From Anthostomella pinea (lineage: Eukaryota > Ascomycota > Sordariomycetes > Xylariales > Xylariaceae), in the NCBI GenBank assembly GCA_963556695.1, contig CAUWAG010000020.1, positions 1,984,001-2,048,000 on the forward strand: a stretch of DNA of 64,000 nt. The letters are read 5' to 3'. The number at the start of each line of letters is the position of its first letter. Position 1 is the first letter of the stretch. The position numbers and the translations under genes are program-made. The notes beneath the pieces are model-generated. The model ran no database searches. It had not been told where the DNA came from and was given only the letters and a program-made list of their open reading frames with translations. Below are positions 21,978 to 33,804 of the stretch, piece after piece.

Positions 21978-23071
21978 ATGTCTAACAGTGTCTTGGCGCC
22001 CCTGCGGGCCATGATCCTCTCCACCTCGCTCGTCATCTCCGTGTGCGTCGTCGACTCCATAATTATTGCCTACGATAGCTCCCTCATGGGCTCTCTCAGC
22101 GTCCTGGGGTGCTACACCAGCTACTTTGGCATCACGACGACGACCAAGGCGGTGAACTCAGCTGCCACCTGTATTGGCGCCGTACTGCTCGTCCTCTTTT
22201 CTGGTCGCCTGATCGATGCCGGGAGCCGGGAGCTGGGCATAGTGATCAGCGCTCTGCTGAATATCTTCGGGGCCGTTCTGGGCTGCGCCTCGCAGTACAT
22301 TGCCATGACATCGGGTAGGCGCAGGTTTGGCGCAGACATCGGCGGGCACGTATGTTGGAGAGACTACGAGTCCGACCGACCGCCCTTTTGAACTAGGCCT
22401 CTACTTCACCTGCTGGGCTCTGGGCTCGTTCCTCGCTTCTGGAATCACCTGCGGTGTGAGTCTTGCCTGCTGGTCATCATGCTCCCGAACCAGCACAATA
22501 GCTGACAAACTAGAAACCTTCCACATTGGCCTGTAGGTGTCCTTTCCTGATGCAAGGTCTCCCTCCTTGATCGGATGCGTCCTGGCCGTGAAGATCGGTC
22601 GGCGACTTCTCTGCTTGGTGTCGCTCGCAACTTGCACGACCTTGTTCTACCTTCTCGGTGGGCTGAAAGCCCAATATGAAACGTCGACAGACACGTCTGG
22701 CGTCTATGGTCTATGATACCGCGGCCTGCATATTCCTGTTTCTGGGGGCGTACTCCTTCGGGCTTACACCAGTGATGAATATACACGGGCCCGGGGTGCT
22801 GTTGTACAATATCCGGGGTACAGGAATGACCATGGTCTTCCCATATCTCTTCCAGAGCCTTGGCTTGAAGACGTACATGGTCAATGCGTCCTGTAACATT
22901 CTCTTCTGGGTCTTTATCTGGTTCTCATGGGTTGAGACGAAGGGCAAGACCTTGGAGGACATCAATAAGTTGTCCGACGGAGAGAAGCACTCCGATATCA
23001 CGGATCTGGATATGGTAAAGGATGAGCAGGACCTAGAGCTCAATGTTGAGCAGGTGATTCCAGAGAAGTGA
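21978..23071 (+). pseudogene. MFS sugar transporter, internally deleted and frameshifted
   Basis: The N-terminal part has the sugar-porter signature DSSLMGSLSVL and membrane helices (AATCIGAVLLVLFSGRLIDAGSRE). The frame breaks after QYIAMTSG. A second frame resumes with SAGTYVGETTSP and LGLYFTCWALGSFLASGIT. Family members next have a long central loop and helices 6-9, but here the sequence jumps directly to a fragment near 22600 (AVKIGRRLLCLVSLATCTTLFYLLGG). A third frame then carries the C-terminal helices and tail (TYMVNASCNILFWVFIWFSWVETKGKTLEDINKL). The usual length is about 500 aa, but only some 330 codons' worth is present. It is therefore a truncated relic of a lactose/hexose permease-like transporter. 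The C-terminal VETKGKTLEDI motif is well preserved, which suggests recent decay. Confidence 0.8.
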
Positions 23072-23087
23072 TAATGGATACCAGGAA

Positions 23088-23968
23088 CTAGAACGCGCTG
23101 GTTTGACGACGATGGACATAACGACAGGCCATGCAGTAGAGGTAGAGGTTAGAGCTATCTGTGAACGCTATTTCATGATGCCACTCATCTCTACGTCGTG
23201 ACCAGAAGCAGCAGTATTCTTTGACACCCATAGGGCCAAGGTCCCCTCTGCACGTAAGGTATGGCTCAAGGGGCACAGTCCGGGTTGAGATGACTGCCAA
23301 GACATCGCACCACCTGCATCTGCTTGACAAGTTGACCATGGCAATGTTGATCATCTGCAAATACATCATACAAGCCGGTTGCTTTCCAACACGTGATACG
23401 GGCAGGGCTGTACCATTTACCTGGCAGTCATAGTTGGAAGGAGTTGGGGACAATCGAGGCCATGGTTGATTTCCCAACGTCGCCAAGGCCCAACAGTACT
23501 TCCCGGAGAGAAACAGCTGAGGCACAGCGATCGTGGCTGTGAGCGAGCACGAGCCACATATACCCATTTCTTGCCTTTGGGCTTCTTTGATTGGATGTTG
23601 AGATATCGTCACCTAGCTTTGAATGGCGTAAAGGTGGCTGTCCATGCTTCACGCGCCTTCTTTCCATGGTTGGCGATGATCAGCCCATGTTGTGCCACAA
23701 ACAGCAGCCCATCATGTGGCGATAGAGGGACAGAGGCAGAAGAGGGAGCAGTCGCTGTGCGGACGAGGCGGTCTAAGCCGCAATGCGCAATGCATGAATC
23801 GGCCTGTGGCGTCGCAGTTGCGCAGAATCCAGCACCGCCCGGCGAGCTGGTACCAATGACGTTACATATTCTCTGGGGGCGGATTCCCTCCAGCCCCTGA
23901 TCAGCGTCAGCCCGAGCCCCTTGCATAAAACACACACATAGCATTAGCAACTGAATGACCTTGGTCAC
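23088..23968 (-). CDS. possible Cys-rich small secreted protein
   Basis: The 119-aa frame at 23968-23609 starts with a good signal peptide (MTKVIQLLMLCVCFMQGARA) and then has four Cys (RICNV, GFCAT, SCIAHC). Downstream on the same strand, 23612-23088 has an open frame of 174 codons unusually rich in Cys (YDCQ, PACMM, SRCRWC, LTCRG, EYCCFW, YCMAC). They are in different frames. An intron could join them, giving an effector-like Cys-rich secreted protein, but I could not fix a splice pair. Either part could be chance. I recognise no family. It lies beside a dead transporter and upstream of the divergent GPI-protein gene. Confidence 0.33.
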
Positions 23969-24567
23969 AGAACAAAATAACTTGATAGTATTCCAAGATT
24001 AGCCAGACCTTTAGGGCGACAGATAGTGTATGTTCTACCTGGGGTGAAACGCGCCGGGAATTCGCTGAAAGTTTGAAAAGTTGAAAACCAGGCACAGTTC
24101 ACTGCGTGACTCAGCTCAGCTCAAAAGCTAATAAGGTGCCATGCCCCATAACGGCCCAGACTTCCGTCCAACCTGCAGGGGGCACCTCGTAACAGCCCCA
24201 CGGGTAACCGGCCTGCGCTAGTGCAGTCCTCCAGCTGATGACGATGGGCAAGGTGCCACCTGCCAACCTGCCCGGTGGGCATACGTGATACAGGCTGTGG
24301 AGGATCGAAGGAACGATCGAGATTACCAGGTGGAGCAACGCATTAGGTAGGGACAGACCAGGCTGCCAGGGTAGAGTAGACACGATAAATATCCAGCGAC
24401 CGTCTCAACTCTGCCTTTACCAAAACAAACATACAAACAAACCTACAACCAACCTACAACAGACAAACAAGCTTTCGTTCCTGAACGCCATCCCGAGCCA
24501 ATTGCCAATTGACTTTGACCAGCTGCACCAATCACACCCAACCAACCACAATCACATCCATCCGAAA

Positions 24568-25364
24568 ATGCAGCTCCAGAACCTCGTCCTCGCCGCCTCT
24601 CTGTCCGCCTTCGCCGCGGCGACGGATAACAATAGTACGTCAGCCCACTTCCTGCCATCATAAGACGAACGGCAACTGACCCAATCTCTACAGATGCCGT
24701 CGAAGCACGAGACGGAACCGACATCGGCAGCGTCATTGACTCCATTACCTCAGACGTCGGCGGCGCCGCCCAAACCGTTACCAATGGCGCAGGCAGCGTT
24801 GCGACCCAGATCACCGGCGGCGCAGGCAGCGTCCTGACCGACATCACAGGCGGCGCGGGCAGTGTGGCGACTCAGATCACCGGCGGCGCGGGTAGCGTCG
24901 CGACTCAGATCACAGGCGGTGCTGGCAGCGTCATAACCGACGCAAGCGGCGTCCTCTCCACCATCACTTCGGGCGCCGACAGCGTCGCCACCCAGGTCAC
25001 CGGTGGCGCCGGCAGCGTCATTACCGACGCCAGCGGAGTCGTCGCCACCGTCACCTCGGGCGCGGGCAGCGTTGTGACCGACGCCAGCGGAGTCCTCTCT
25101 ACCGTCACCTCCAAGGGCGGCAGCGTTGTCACCGACGCGAGCGGTGCCCTCTCTACTATCACCTCGGGCGCCGGCAACGTCGTGTCCACCATCAAGTCGG
25201 GCGGCAGCGACGTCCTGACCACCATCACCTCCAAGGCCGGTGAGGCCACCTCCAAGGCCGGCGATGCCACGTCCACCAGCAGCCCCGATGCTGCGCCGGC
25301 CGCGACCGCAGCTGTCGGCGGTGTGCTTGCTGGACTCGCCTTCGCGCTGCCCCTGATCCTGTGA
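24568..25364 (+). CDS. GPI-anchored cell-surface protein with 11-residue repeats
   Basis: Exon 1 (24568-24634) encodes the signal peptide MQLQNLVLAASLSAFAAA. The intron 24635-24693 (59 nt, GTACGT, CTGAC, CAG) leads to exon 2 (24694-25364); the product is 245 aa. After a short EAR site, which may be processed, come about eleven copies of an 11-residue unit, GAGSVATQITG or GAGSVITDASG, some alternating with a 7-residue spacer (VLSTITS type). The tail shifts to KAGEATS KAGDATS and then a Ser/Ala segment and a hydrophobic end (GGVLAGLAFALPLIL), fitting a GPI attachment signal. There are no Cys residues in the mature part. It is probably a cell-wall or plasma-membrane surface protein. The 11-residue period with alternating hydrophobic V/I and polar T/S/D resembles amphipathic repeats of LEA-like proteins, but the high Gly and Thr content could equally give beta structure. 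Confidence 0.82.
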
Positions 25365-25545
25365 GGGACTCTTGTATGAATGCAGGATAAGATCAGAGAG
25401 ATGGATATATGTTTAGGGAGCGAGCGAGCATTGTTTCAGGCCCTGCCGTCATGAGCAGCGAACACTTGGTGGCATGATACCGGTCTGGGATGTACAACAT
25501 TAGGTTGGAGTATGGCAGATTCGCTTTGTGTGCAACAGTGTATGG

Positions 25546-26033
25546 TTATCTCCAACCGCTTCGGGGGCAAAGCGTTAGTACCTTGCACATACATAATGAA
25601 AGACTGGCACATACCTTAAGGTGTAAGCATGATATCTGAAGTGTACTCATCATGTCGTCGACTAGCCTCGCCTTAATAACCCGCTGTTCAATATGTCTTC
25701 TCTCCAGTCGTTCGACTCGGCTTAGCACTCTCCATGGAGGCCTGTTCTTCCGCAGCCCTTCGATGATATCCTGGACAGGGTCAGTCCAGTTTCGGCCATG
25801 TCCGTAGAGATCGTCCACCGGGGCTGTGCCCAACTGCTCTCCGACTTCCAGCTCTCGAGCTGCTCGGTCACGAAGTCGATGATGCCCACACGCACCGTAC
25901 GGGGCTCGTCGTTGCCGACAGGCAGGGTCAGGACGTGCCGCTTCGGCCAGCGGAAGTTGGCCGTCCGCCACAGCATCGCCGCCGTCGCGGCGTCAGGTCG
26001 TCGTACGAGACGTAGCCACCCGAATTCCGCCAA
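25546..26033 (-). pseudogene. unidentified gene fragment, frame-broken
   Basis: Two overlapping minus-strand frames look like pieces of one protein: WLRLVRRPDAATAAMLWRTA and VRVGIIDFVTEQLESW (26033-25722), then DLYGHGRNWTDPVQDIIEGL and RVERLERRHIEQRVIKARLV in the frame of 25971-25546. The switch lies near 25800. There is no start or recognisable domain. I treat it as a fragment of a gene of unknown type. Confidence 0.35.
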
Positions 26034-26725
26034 ACAGCACTGGATGCGGCCGAAGAATCAGGAGATCCTCCCTTTACGGGCTACTGAAATGAGGAATCTC
26101 GCCGTCATCGGGCATGATGCCATGAAGCCCACCACAGGCGGGACCGGAAGCGTGGCTGTGAATCCACACTACATCACAACCCCCTTGGACTCACTATCAG
26201 CGGCAGTCAAGAGTGGGAACGGAGCAACTGAGGTCATGTACTCTCGCGGGATCTACACCGATCTTCAGCCACCGCCCTCGAATTCAGGTAGTTGTAGATA
26301 CCATGACAATCAAATTCTCAATCGCCGTGATCATCAAGGACGTACTAAGCGAAGCATAAAATCTGTTTCTTATGAAATGTGTTCATCAAGGTCCTAGTTA
26401 CCCAAAGGCTTCCCCGAAATAACAACTGTATATCCATCTATCATGACCAGCTTCCAATGCCGTATTTGGAACAGGATCTCGTGCTTCGACTTCGAATCTG
26501 GTATGAAGATGTGGTGATTCAATGCAGTCTCGTGAACTGAGAGGCCGAGTCTGAGGGACTAGTACAATGTTCGGCTAGTGATGTCGAGAACACGCAATAA
26601 GACTGATATAGCCTCGTAAAATACAACAATGCCCAGTATTATTACAGATTACACGGCAAATGCGGTGGCTGCTTGATAGCGAGCAGAAAGCATTCATATC
26701 GCCCTGCATCTAGCCTTGGGCGAGG
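26034..26725. other. intergenic sequence, no gene seen
   Basis: About 700 bp. The plus-strand frame that crosses it from 25798 is mostly a shadow of the broken minus-strand fragment. Nothing else can be supported. Confidence 0.4.
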
Positions 26726-28174
26726 TCAAGATACCTTATCAGTCAGCCCACGGGTCTGCCTCTGCCACGCCTTCATGGTTTTGAACATAACCAACTCCCA
26801 GCCGACGCCGCGCTCAGTCCTCTCGCTTTCCGGCGGGAGCTTCTTCAATTTGAAGTATCCCAGAGTCCCCAGCTTGTTATCTCTCCAGACCTTCGCCCTC
26901 GCCTCCACAAGCCGCTGCTTCTCGACCGCGAACTTTGTGTCCATGCGCTCGTTGTGCGCCTTGGTGCTTGCCTTCCATTCTGTCACGACCGTTGGTCTAA
27001 ACGTGAAGGATCTACGCGGTTTCGACGCGTCGGTGGTTCTCCATTCGTTTTTTGGCATGTGGTGCACGAGCGAGGTCTCGAGCCCCAGCTGGCGGGACAG
27101 CTCCTGCGACCAGCAGACTGCGAGGCGGAAGTTGTCCATCCCGAGGGGCAGCCAGGTCGACAGGCCCGTACGCTCATACAGCACTTGATCAGTCCTCGTG
27201 AGGCTTTCGCCCTGGGTGTCGTCCGCCGTGCGGGCGGGGAACCTACGCAGGTTCATGATGCGGGTGTGCGCAGGTCCGGGCTCCGGGAGCGACTGGTCCG
27301 ACATCAACTTTTCCGTGATGCTGGTGTAGTCAACCGAGCTATGATGGTCGTATACACCCCCAACGTGCAAGCTGATCCCAAAACTGGTAATGCCTGCCTT
27401 ATTAACATCACCGTACGAGGTGGCAATGATCTTTGACGTTGCTTTCATACGGATGCTATACCCCACCCTCACGTTGCCGCTCTCGTCAGCATAAACCGGA
27501 ATACCGAACTCGCGCCACAGGAGCTTTATGGTTGTGGTCGCCAGCAAGCTCATGTAGGTCGAAGCCCACGCGGCCTTATCCTTCTTGGAGAATAGGGCAC
27601 TGCCCAGCGTTTCAGGATCTACGATTGCCCAAAGTTGCAATTGTCCTGGGCCGAGAGCAGGAGGACAGTGGGAATGTAGTGATGTGTAGCGGTCGACTTC
27701 GTAAGTGTGTTCGTAGGGATTGCCGCTTAGGACCGGCTTTTCATCGTCTGGGTTTTTGGTACCGCTTTTGGACGCTTTGATATTGGTTCCAGAGAGAGTT
27801 AAGGAATCGTCGGCTGCCCTGGGAAACGTGACCCGCAGAGCGCCGTATGGCGTCGGCGCACCAGGCTTCTCGTTGGTGCTGGGTTTCTGATTCAGGGCGG
27901 GCTTGTCGAGGCTGAGCCTTCGCATGACGACAGGAATGTTTTTGTCTCTGCTGGGCCTCAACGTAAAGCGTACCGGACGCGGCGTAAACGACAGAACAAC
28001 AGGAAGATCATTGACGGGCATGAATCCATGTTCGCCGGTTATCTTATGAACGGGAGTCTGCGAATCCTTACTGGCAGTCTTCAGCCGTTTGTGCTGTTGC
28101 CACAGAAAGTACTGTAGCCGACCCGCAGGCCGAGAATGATGGGTAGTGCGGTGCCTCATCTGGTATGTGCACAT
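26726..28174 (-). CDS. hypothetical protein, 482 aa
   Basis: One long uninterrupted frame with coding-like composition. I do not recognise a family. The first 140 residues are basic and Pro/Ser-rich (disordered), including SFTPRPVRFTLRPSRDK. Residues about 150-330 look globular, with YTSLHSHCPPALGPGQLQL and GIPVYADESGNVRVGYSIR. The segment KIIATSYGDVNKAGITSFGI and the later VCWSQELSRQLGLETSLVHH suggest a mixed alpha/beta fold. The C-terminus is strongly basic and helical (KAHNERMDTKFAVEKQRLVEARAKVWRD), possibly coiled coil. No signal peptide or membrane helix is seen. Alternative starts at residues 7 or 52 are possible. Confidence 0.65.
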   Translation of the reverse strand: MCTYQMRHRTTHHSRPAGRLQYFLWQQHKRLKTASKDSQTPVHKITGEHGFMPVNDLPVVLSFTPRPVRFTLRPSRDKNIPVVMRRLSLDKPALNQKPSTNEKPGAPTPYGALRVTFPRAADDSLTLSGTNIKASKSGTKNPDDEKPVLSGNPYEHTYEVDRYTSLHSHCPPALGPGQLQLWAIVDPETLGSALFSKKDKAAWASTYMSLLATTTIKLLWREFGIPVYADESGNVRVGYSIRMKATSKIIATSYGDVNKAGITSFGISLHVGGVYDHHSSVDYTSITEKLMSDQSLPEPGPAHTRIMNLRRFPARTADDTQGESLTRTDQVLYERTGLSTWLPLGMDNFRLAVCWSQELSRQLGLETSLVHHMPKNEWRTTDASKPRRSFTFRPTVVTEWKASTKAHNERMDTKFAVEKQRLVEARAKVWRDNKLGTLGYFKLKKLPPESERTERGVGWELVMFKTMKAWQRQTRGLTDKVS

Positions 28175-30840
28175 GGCGGAGGCTGCCTCGCACGACGCCT
28201 TTCGCCATGGACCTGGGCGAGGGCGAGAACGCGGATACCCGGCAGGCGGTCATGATGTGTGATGATTGGGCGATCGTGTATCGCGATTCTCCATCTCTCC
28301 TGGTCCAGCCGCAGCCAATGGATAGCAGTTCCTATTTCCCCGTGGCGGTGTGGCCTTAGAAATCCGCGTGGTGTAACAACAATTAGAGGAATTAAACTGC
28401 TACGCGTAAAGCGAGACTTATTGGAAGAATGTAATTGATTTCAGATCTTGTCTTTTGTCGGACTCGCTACCAATGTGGCTATTGAAATTGTGGTCGCATC
28501 TGTGGCTGTGCAGAAGTGGCAAAGCCACAGTTGTGTGGCTGCGCACCCCCTTTTGATGAAGATACCTTAGGGATGGAAGAAATTGATTTCTTTTTATGTT
28601 GAATTTAGTAAAAAGCCGACAAACCACCGGATCAATGACTGCTACTGAAGTTATTGTAGTAGATTCATTCGGGTGAGAGTGCTACGTATAGGATAGCTCG
28701 AATCTTCGTAGACGAGATGAAAGCTGAAGCTTCCCCTGCGGAACATTGACCCCGGGGGTGGATGGAACTGGGCCCCTACAATAGAAATAGTACAGGCTAT
28801 GTCGTAAAATATGTACCCATGCTCTATGGGCATTCACCACTCGATTCATGGCTTCGGGCTATTCACTTATTTCCAGAGCGATCCCTCGTTTGCCTCGTTT
28901 TCAATGACCACCCGGCGCGTCTAGCGACAACTCGTGGCTAGCCTTCGAATTCGGAAATACGCGATGTGTGGACGAGAATCTCGTTGTGATACAGATGGAT
29001 CTAGCACTCGTACCTGCAGCAGGGGAGCTGAACTTCGACTTCGGTTGGGAGGGGCGGCATACTCAGCGGTGCGTTGACCTACACCCGCTAGTCAGTGAAA
29101 TATAGCATCGACTAGGTCCGTCGAGAAACGTACCAGTCCGCAACATTAGGTAGTAGGTGAGCGCTTATACTGAGTTGGAAATGTCATCGGTTACTTGAAT
29201 ACAGCCTGACCACGTGTGTCAGATGAGGTGATTAGCACAGAACATTGCTCGCAGTGTGTGGCCTTCAGCTCAGAACGGGAGACAATGGGCTGCATGCTTG
29301 ATTCATCTGTACTCTCTGCTCTTGAGCCTCGTTTCGCAGACTCGATGTGGCAGTGAAGTGCTGTGCACTCGGCGAGAAAATCTCGAAGCTGTAGACAAAA
29401 TGTCAGTACCAAGCGGGTGAATGTGGTGGATTGAGGGGGACTAATGCAACTTGGAAATGTTTCTCCATTTCCTGTCTGAAACAGAGGTCTCAGCCAGGTG
29501 CTTGGGAGAGTATAGCCGATGCAGGTGCAGGTGACGCATCAAAATACCAATGGGGGGTTTATCCTGGAAACCCAACGATGGCGAGGAATGTAATGGTGTA
29601 GCCTGGGACGGCATCATGGTTGCATGGTCACTGAAGCACTGAAGACGGTTTGCAAGTGCAGGGCAGCATTGATGCGTGAGTGAGAAGGTGGCAACAGAAT
29701 TGTTGCCTGGGGTGGGTGGGTCCTAGCAGCGGGGGGTGGCATATAAGGCAAAAGGAAAGCGACCTTTTCCATGGACTGAGATGTTCTGGTCAACCTAGTT
29801 GTCTCATGGGTTTTCTGTTTCGGCAGTTTTTCCTTAGAAGAATACCCAGAGGTCACGATTGTCTAGGTGCGCGGGGAACTCGCCTAGAACTTGAACTCCC
29901 GGGAGACCGGGGGTTCAAGGCAATTAATATCCCGTAGTATTCTTTTTTGCATTTTTTCCTTCCTTTGCGAGGATTCATCTTGGACCGTTTGCAATGCATT
30001 TTAGTGATGCCGCTTTCATGCCCATATGATTTTATTGCTCTGTGTTGGTAGTCCTGTCATTCCATAGAATGTTTACGTTAAAGTTTGCGATGGCCACCTC
30101 TTCAACATATGCCCCTGAATGACACCAGGCTGGTTTGAACCAAGAGATGAATGCTAAGTTCTACAGCTGCCAGCTCAGTGTTTGTCTAGGAATACGCTTA
30201 TTCGTCCTGGTACAACCATCAAACTGACTCCTGCTAAACATATATGGAAGGTAATGACACATTCTCATGGCATGAGGATCCGGAGCATAAATGCACCATT
30301 GAAATCAACAGATCTTACGGGGATCAAAGAGCATCCCACGAACTATATACCATTACTACCCTCAATCATACGATTCGGTGACGCCAAGATTTCGACGTCG
30401 GCACCATTCTCCTGTCTGTTGTGAAAGTTGCTCGACACGCAGTCGTCACGGTCTCCTTGCCCAGACCGTCTGGAGCAAGGCAACATCTTGCCATGTTACA
30501 TCCAATCAGCCACGCATGATTCAAGTGCTGGACGCCGGTCTAGCGGTTCAGTAGGTAGACAATATACAGTTCGGTACTTCAGTGGCAGATGTACTTCGTA
30601 CTTGTTTGCTTGATCGTCTAGCCCGGTGCCTACCCCTGTGATTGGCTCGTCATTGGCGGTCTGCCATTGCCGCGGTCACAGCTTCAGAGCGAAGCACCGG
30701 CACCAAGCCTGAGCAAGCTGCCCCGGCCATTCCGTCTCCCTTCACTCACCTTTCCCTCTTGCAATCTTTAATCAGCACCATCTCCAGTCGTTAATTCTCT
30801 CAATCCGCGACCTCCTCCATCATATTGACTGTGTACCAAG
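28175..30840. other. long intergenic region, no gene seen
   Basis: About 2.7 kb without a supportable gene. Frames are short and AT-rich, lacking domain-like composition. The last 150 bases before 30841 are pyrimidine-rich and resemble a 5' leader. Confidence 0.5.
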
Positions 30841-32029
30841 ATGGCTTCCTCGGCACTTCTCCGAAAGAACATGCTGAAGCAGTCGGGCTTCTTCTTCCGA
30901 ACCGGAAATCTATTCTCCTCTGAACCCCTCGCCGGTAAGGTATACGAGGCCTTGCTCGGCCGAGCACAGCAACGCCATTCCAGCCTCGACGAAGCAAAGA
31001 ACCAGGTAGCCGAACTGATCCAGCAACTATTTTCCGGTTGTATGCACCACGACGTGCTTTACAGAGCCCTGCGCGGGGGTGAGATCTTCTGGAGCGCCGT
31101 TTCGGCTGAATGGCGCGCCGCTGCCGACCTTGAGGCCAGCGATGTTCGGGAGATCGTCGAGATCTTCGTCCAGGCACGCTAGGCTTACAACAAGCACCTC
31201 AACACGCCGCTCACCCAGCTTGTTGATCAGTGGATTGCCGTACGAAACGAGGTCTCCCAGATGGGACCAGCTGCCCAGATGCAGCTGGCGATCCGACCAA
31301 CTCAGCTCGGCGCCATCACCAGCGGTCTGCAGGGCTTTAACATTGCCGGAGCCGCCCCGGCTTGGCCGCCGGCGTACTTCAACGCGCAAGAATTCGCCTG
31401 CATCACCGATATGCGGATCCGAAATCGCCTCACCAACATTACACCATTCACCCCCTCCCGCTCGGATCAACTCCCGACAGTTCCCCATGCGGTTCGGCGC
31501 CACCGGATCGATGTCCAAGTACTATTCGAGGCTGGAAGCATTCATCCCTTACGCCCGCGACGCTTTCACCAACGGCGGCCGCGACATGGTCTTTGGCGTC
31601 TTCAGCCACTGGAAGGGTACTCCCCACATGCTCACGGCGGCCCATAGCCAGAACGCGCCGCAGCTCAGCAGGGAGACCTACTGGACCAAGCGCTGTGGCC
31701 GCACAGCCGTAACCATCGTCCTGCGCCGGCTACCGACCAACCGCATCCAGCTCGTCATCTTCGACCCCTCGATGAGACACCCGTGGGCACGAGAACCTCT
31801 GACCATGACGACTGGCTTGTGGAATGGACCAGTGATCCAGCAGCTGAAGCAGGCTTTCAACACCTCGGCCACTGGAGTATGGTGCGGAGGAAGAGTGTCC
31901 AACCGGATGGGCCAGCTCGGGATCAGACTGTCAGACTCCGTGCAACTCTCCTGCGGCTTTGTCTGGGACGTGGCCACTGGCCGATTCGATACAGAATCAC
32001 TGGAGGACATGCAGTTCGACCAGCAGTGA
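30841..32029 (+). pseudogene. unknown gene with nonsense and frameshift
   Basis: A start codon in good context opens a frame beginning MASSALLRKNMLKQSGFFFR. It reaches a TAG at 31180-31182, and the same frame continues (AYNKHLNTPLTQLVDQWIAV, then FNAQEFACITDMRIRNRLTN). Near 31452 a C-tract (CACCCCCTCCC) marks a one-base shift to another frame, which runs to 32029 (RFGATGSMSKYYSRLEAFIP, FGVFSHWKGTPHML, ending EDMQFDQQ). The rebuilt protein would be about 395 aa with no membrane segments. I recognise no family; the repeated FSHWKGTPHMLTAAH and VTIVLRRLPTNRIQLVIFDP stretches suggest an alpha/beta core. The TAG fits a CAG-to-TAG change. The gene therefore looks recently inactivated, unless the assembly has errors. 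Confidence 0.65.
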
Positions 32030-33804
32030 AGGTGGCGTGCCTGGTAGGCGGCGATACGAGAAGACATGCATATGCAGATTCAGAAAGTGAGACACCCATA
32101 GCCATGGAAGGCAGGTAGTCAGTGTAATATTAGACGATCATCCCATTTATGAGGTTTCCCCCGAAAACGTGATTGGCCCCAACGTGAAGTGACAATGCTG
32201 AGTGGAACATGGGCGACAACGTCCAAAACAAAATTCAACCTCCAAACAGAACGATCGCTCCTAAATACACCGTCCCATCCGCGGTATATCAAACTTTTTC
32301 AACATGATGGGCGGTTCATAACGGTCGCCTCGAGCTCGCGGTCGGGATCACGGCTCCACTTTTCCCGTACCGGCCGGGCGGGAACCACATCATGCCTCCG
32401 TCAACGGTCCCAGGCACGTGTCTCCGACTTGACGGCGCCAATGAAAGCTTCCCCTTATTCGACGGTGAGGTTCACCCACGAAATGTCGTCCTATACACCC
32501 TACCAAGCAACTTGAAGTTGATAACGAGTATAGTAGACATAGTCCGCAGTGGAACTAACAACGCTAACAGACCCATCCCGAGCCTTGGTGACCTTGTCTT
32601 GACTATTCACGGTGATCTTGTCTTGACTGTTCATGGTGATCTTGTCCGGTTTGTGACAAGACTAAGTAGGCGTGTTGCCGTTCAGCGATCTAAGTTCTGG
32701 GGCCTCTACGCAATCGAGCGCATCCTAGGCCAGCTCTTCGGCCGCGGACCGACCTGCCGGAAACCACCACACGACATCGTACCCGAGCGCGCTCGTTGCG
32801 GACTCCGCCTCGTCGACCAGGCCGCCCTGCAGCCCATGTCTATCGTGCACCACTACCGGCTCGTGTAACCATGGTCCGAGCTGTTCCGCGCCATTTACGT
32901 ACCCGCGGCGCCGCCGGACCTGGGCCTGGACTGGCTGCCGGAGAAACACGCGGCGCGCCGAGCTCGCCGTCGCGGACGAGCTGGTGGGCGTTGCGACTGT
33001 GAAGTGCCAAGTCGGGTATGTGCGACGCGACCATCTGCTTCCTGTTCCAGCCGCTGATGCGGCGGGCGCTGCGCTTGACGCAGGATCTGACGGAATCTTC
33101 TCCCACCACCAACGCGTCTGAAGCTGGCGTCCTAGTCCCCAGTCCCCGACGTCTAAGAGAAGAAGGGAAGGAGGACTGTGAAGAAGGCACATGGGTAGAC
33201 GGAAACGGATGTAGAAGGGAAAGCGAAAGCACAACACCCCCTGTGGCAGCCGACAGCTTCTGGTTGACATGCAACCCGATCCGCACGTGCGAGCGCGTCA
33301 TCCGGGCGCCCGAGGGCTCGGTACTGGGCGCGTACCCAATGACCTTCATGCCGGCGCATTACATCTGGATCGCGAGCAACACCCTGCTGGCGCACGCGCT
33401 GCTGGCGGTCGACGGGCGCACCAGGCTCATGCCGCGGTTTTCCGACGGTGGGACGCCCGGCGACGGCGGGGGCGAGGAAGACGCTGGTCGTCGCAGTGGC
33501 AGTCAATGGGATGTCAGGGGTGAGGCTATTGACTATGGCGTTTTCGTCGATATTTCTGGGTCTTGTCTCATATTGATGTTGGTGTGTTGAGCTCAGGCCC
33601 GGTATGGAGGGCATGCTGGACGTGTACAAGAGGCTGTTCAGGAGGTCAACGAGGGAACTCATCAGGAAAGGGCTGGTTTCATGAAATAGCCGTTGGCATT
33701 AGTAGCGGTTTTCAGAGTCTATCGTCTAAGTAACTTTTGGTTTTTCCATCATGCATCATAACATCTCTCTGGTCGGCCGTCCCAACATGCTCGCCCCTAC
33801 CTCC
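32030..33804. other. GC-rich region with unresolved coding fragments
   Basis: Several overlapping frames on both strands have coding-like composition, but none can be chosen. Plus-strand stretches such as FWGLYAIERILGQLF (near 32700) and AYPMTFMPAHYIWIASNTLL (near 33340) look protein-like but fall in different frames. Around 32587-32655 a 27-bp unit, GGTGATCTTGTCTTGACT and neighbours, is repeated about 2.5 times. It may be a decayed gene. Confidence 0.3.

Noticed and set aside
32725..33662. Several overlapping frames of 110-190 codons on both strands
   Set aside because: GC-rich region gives open frames everywhere; none shows a start, a domain or consistent splicing, so I list only an unresolved region.
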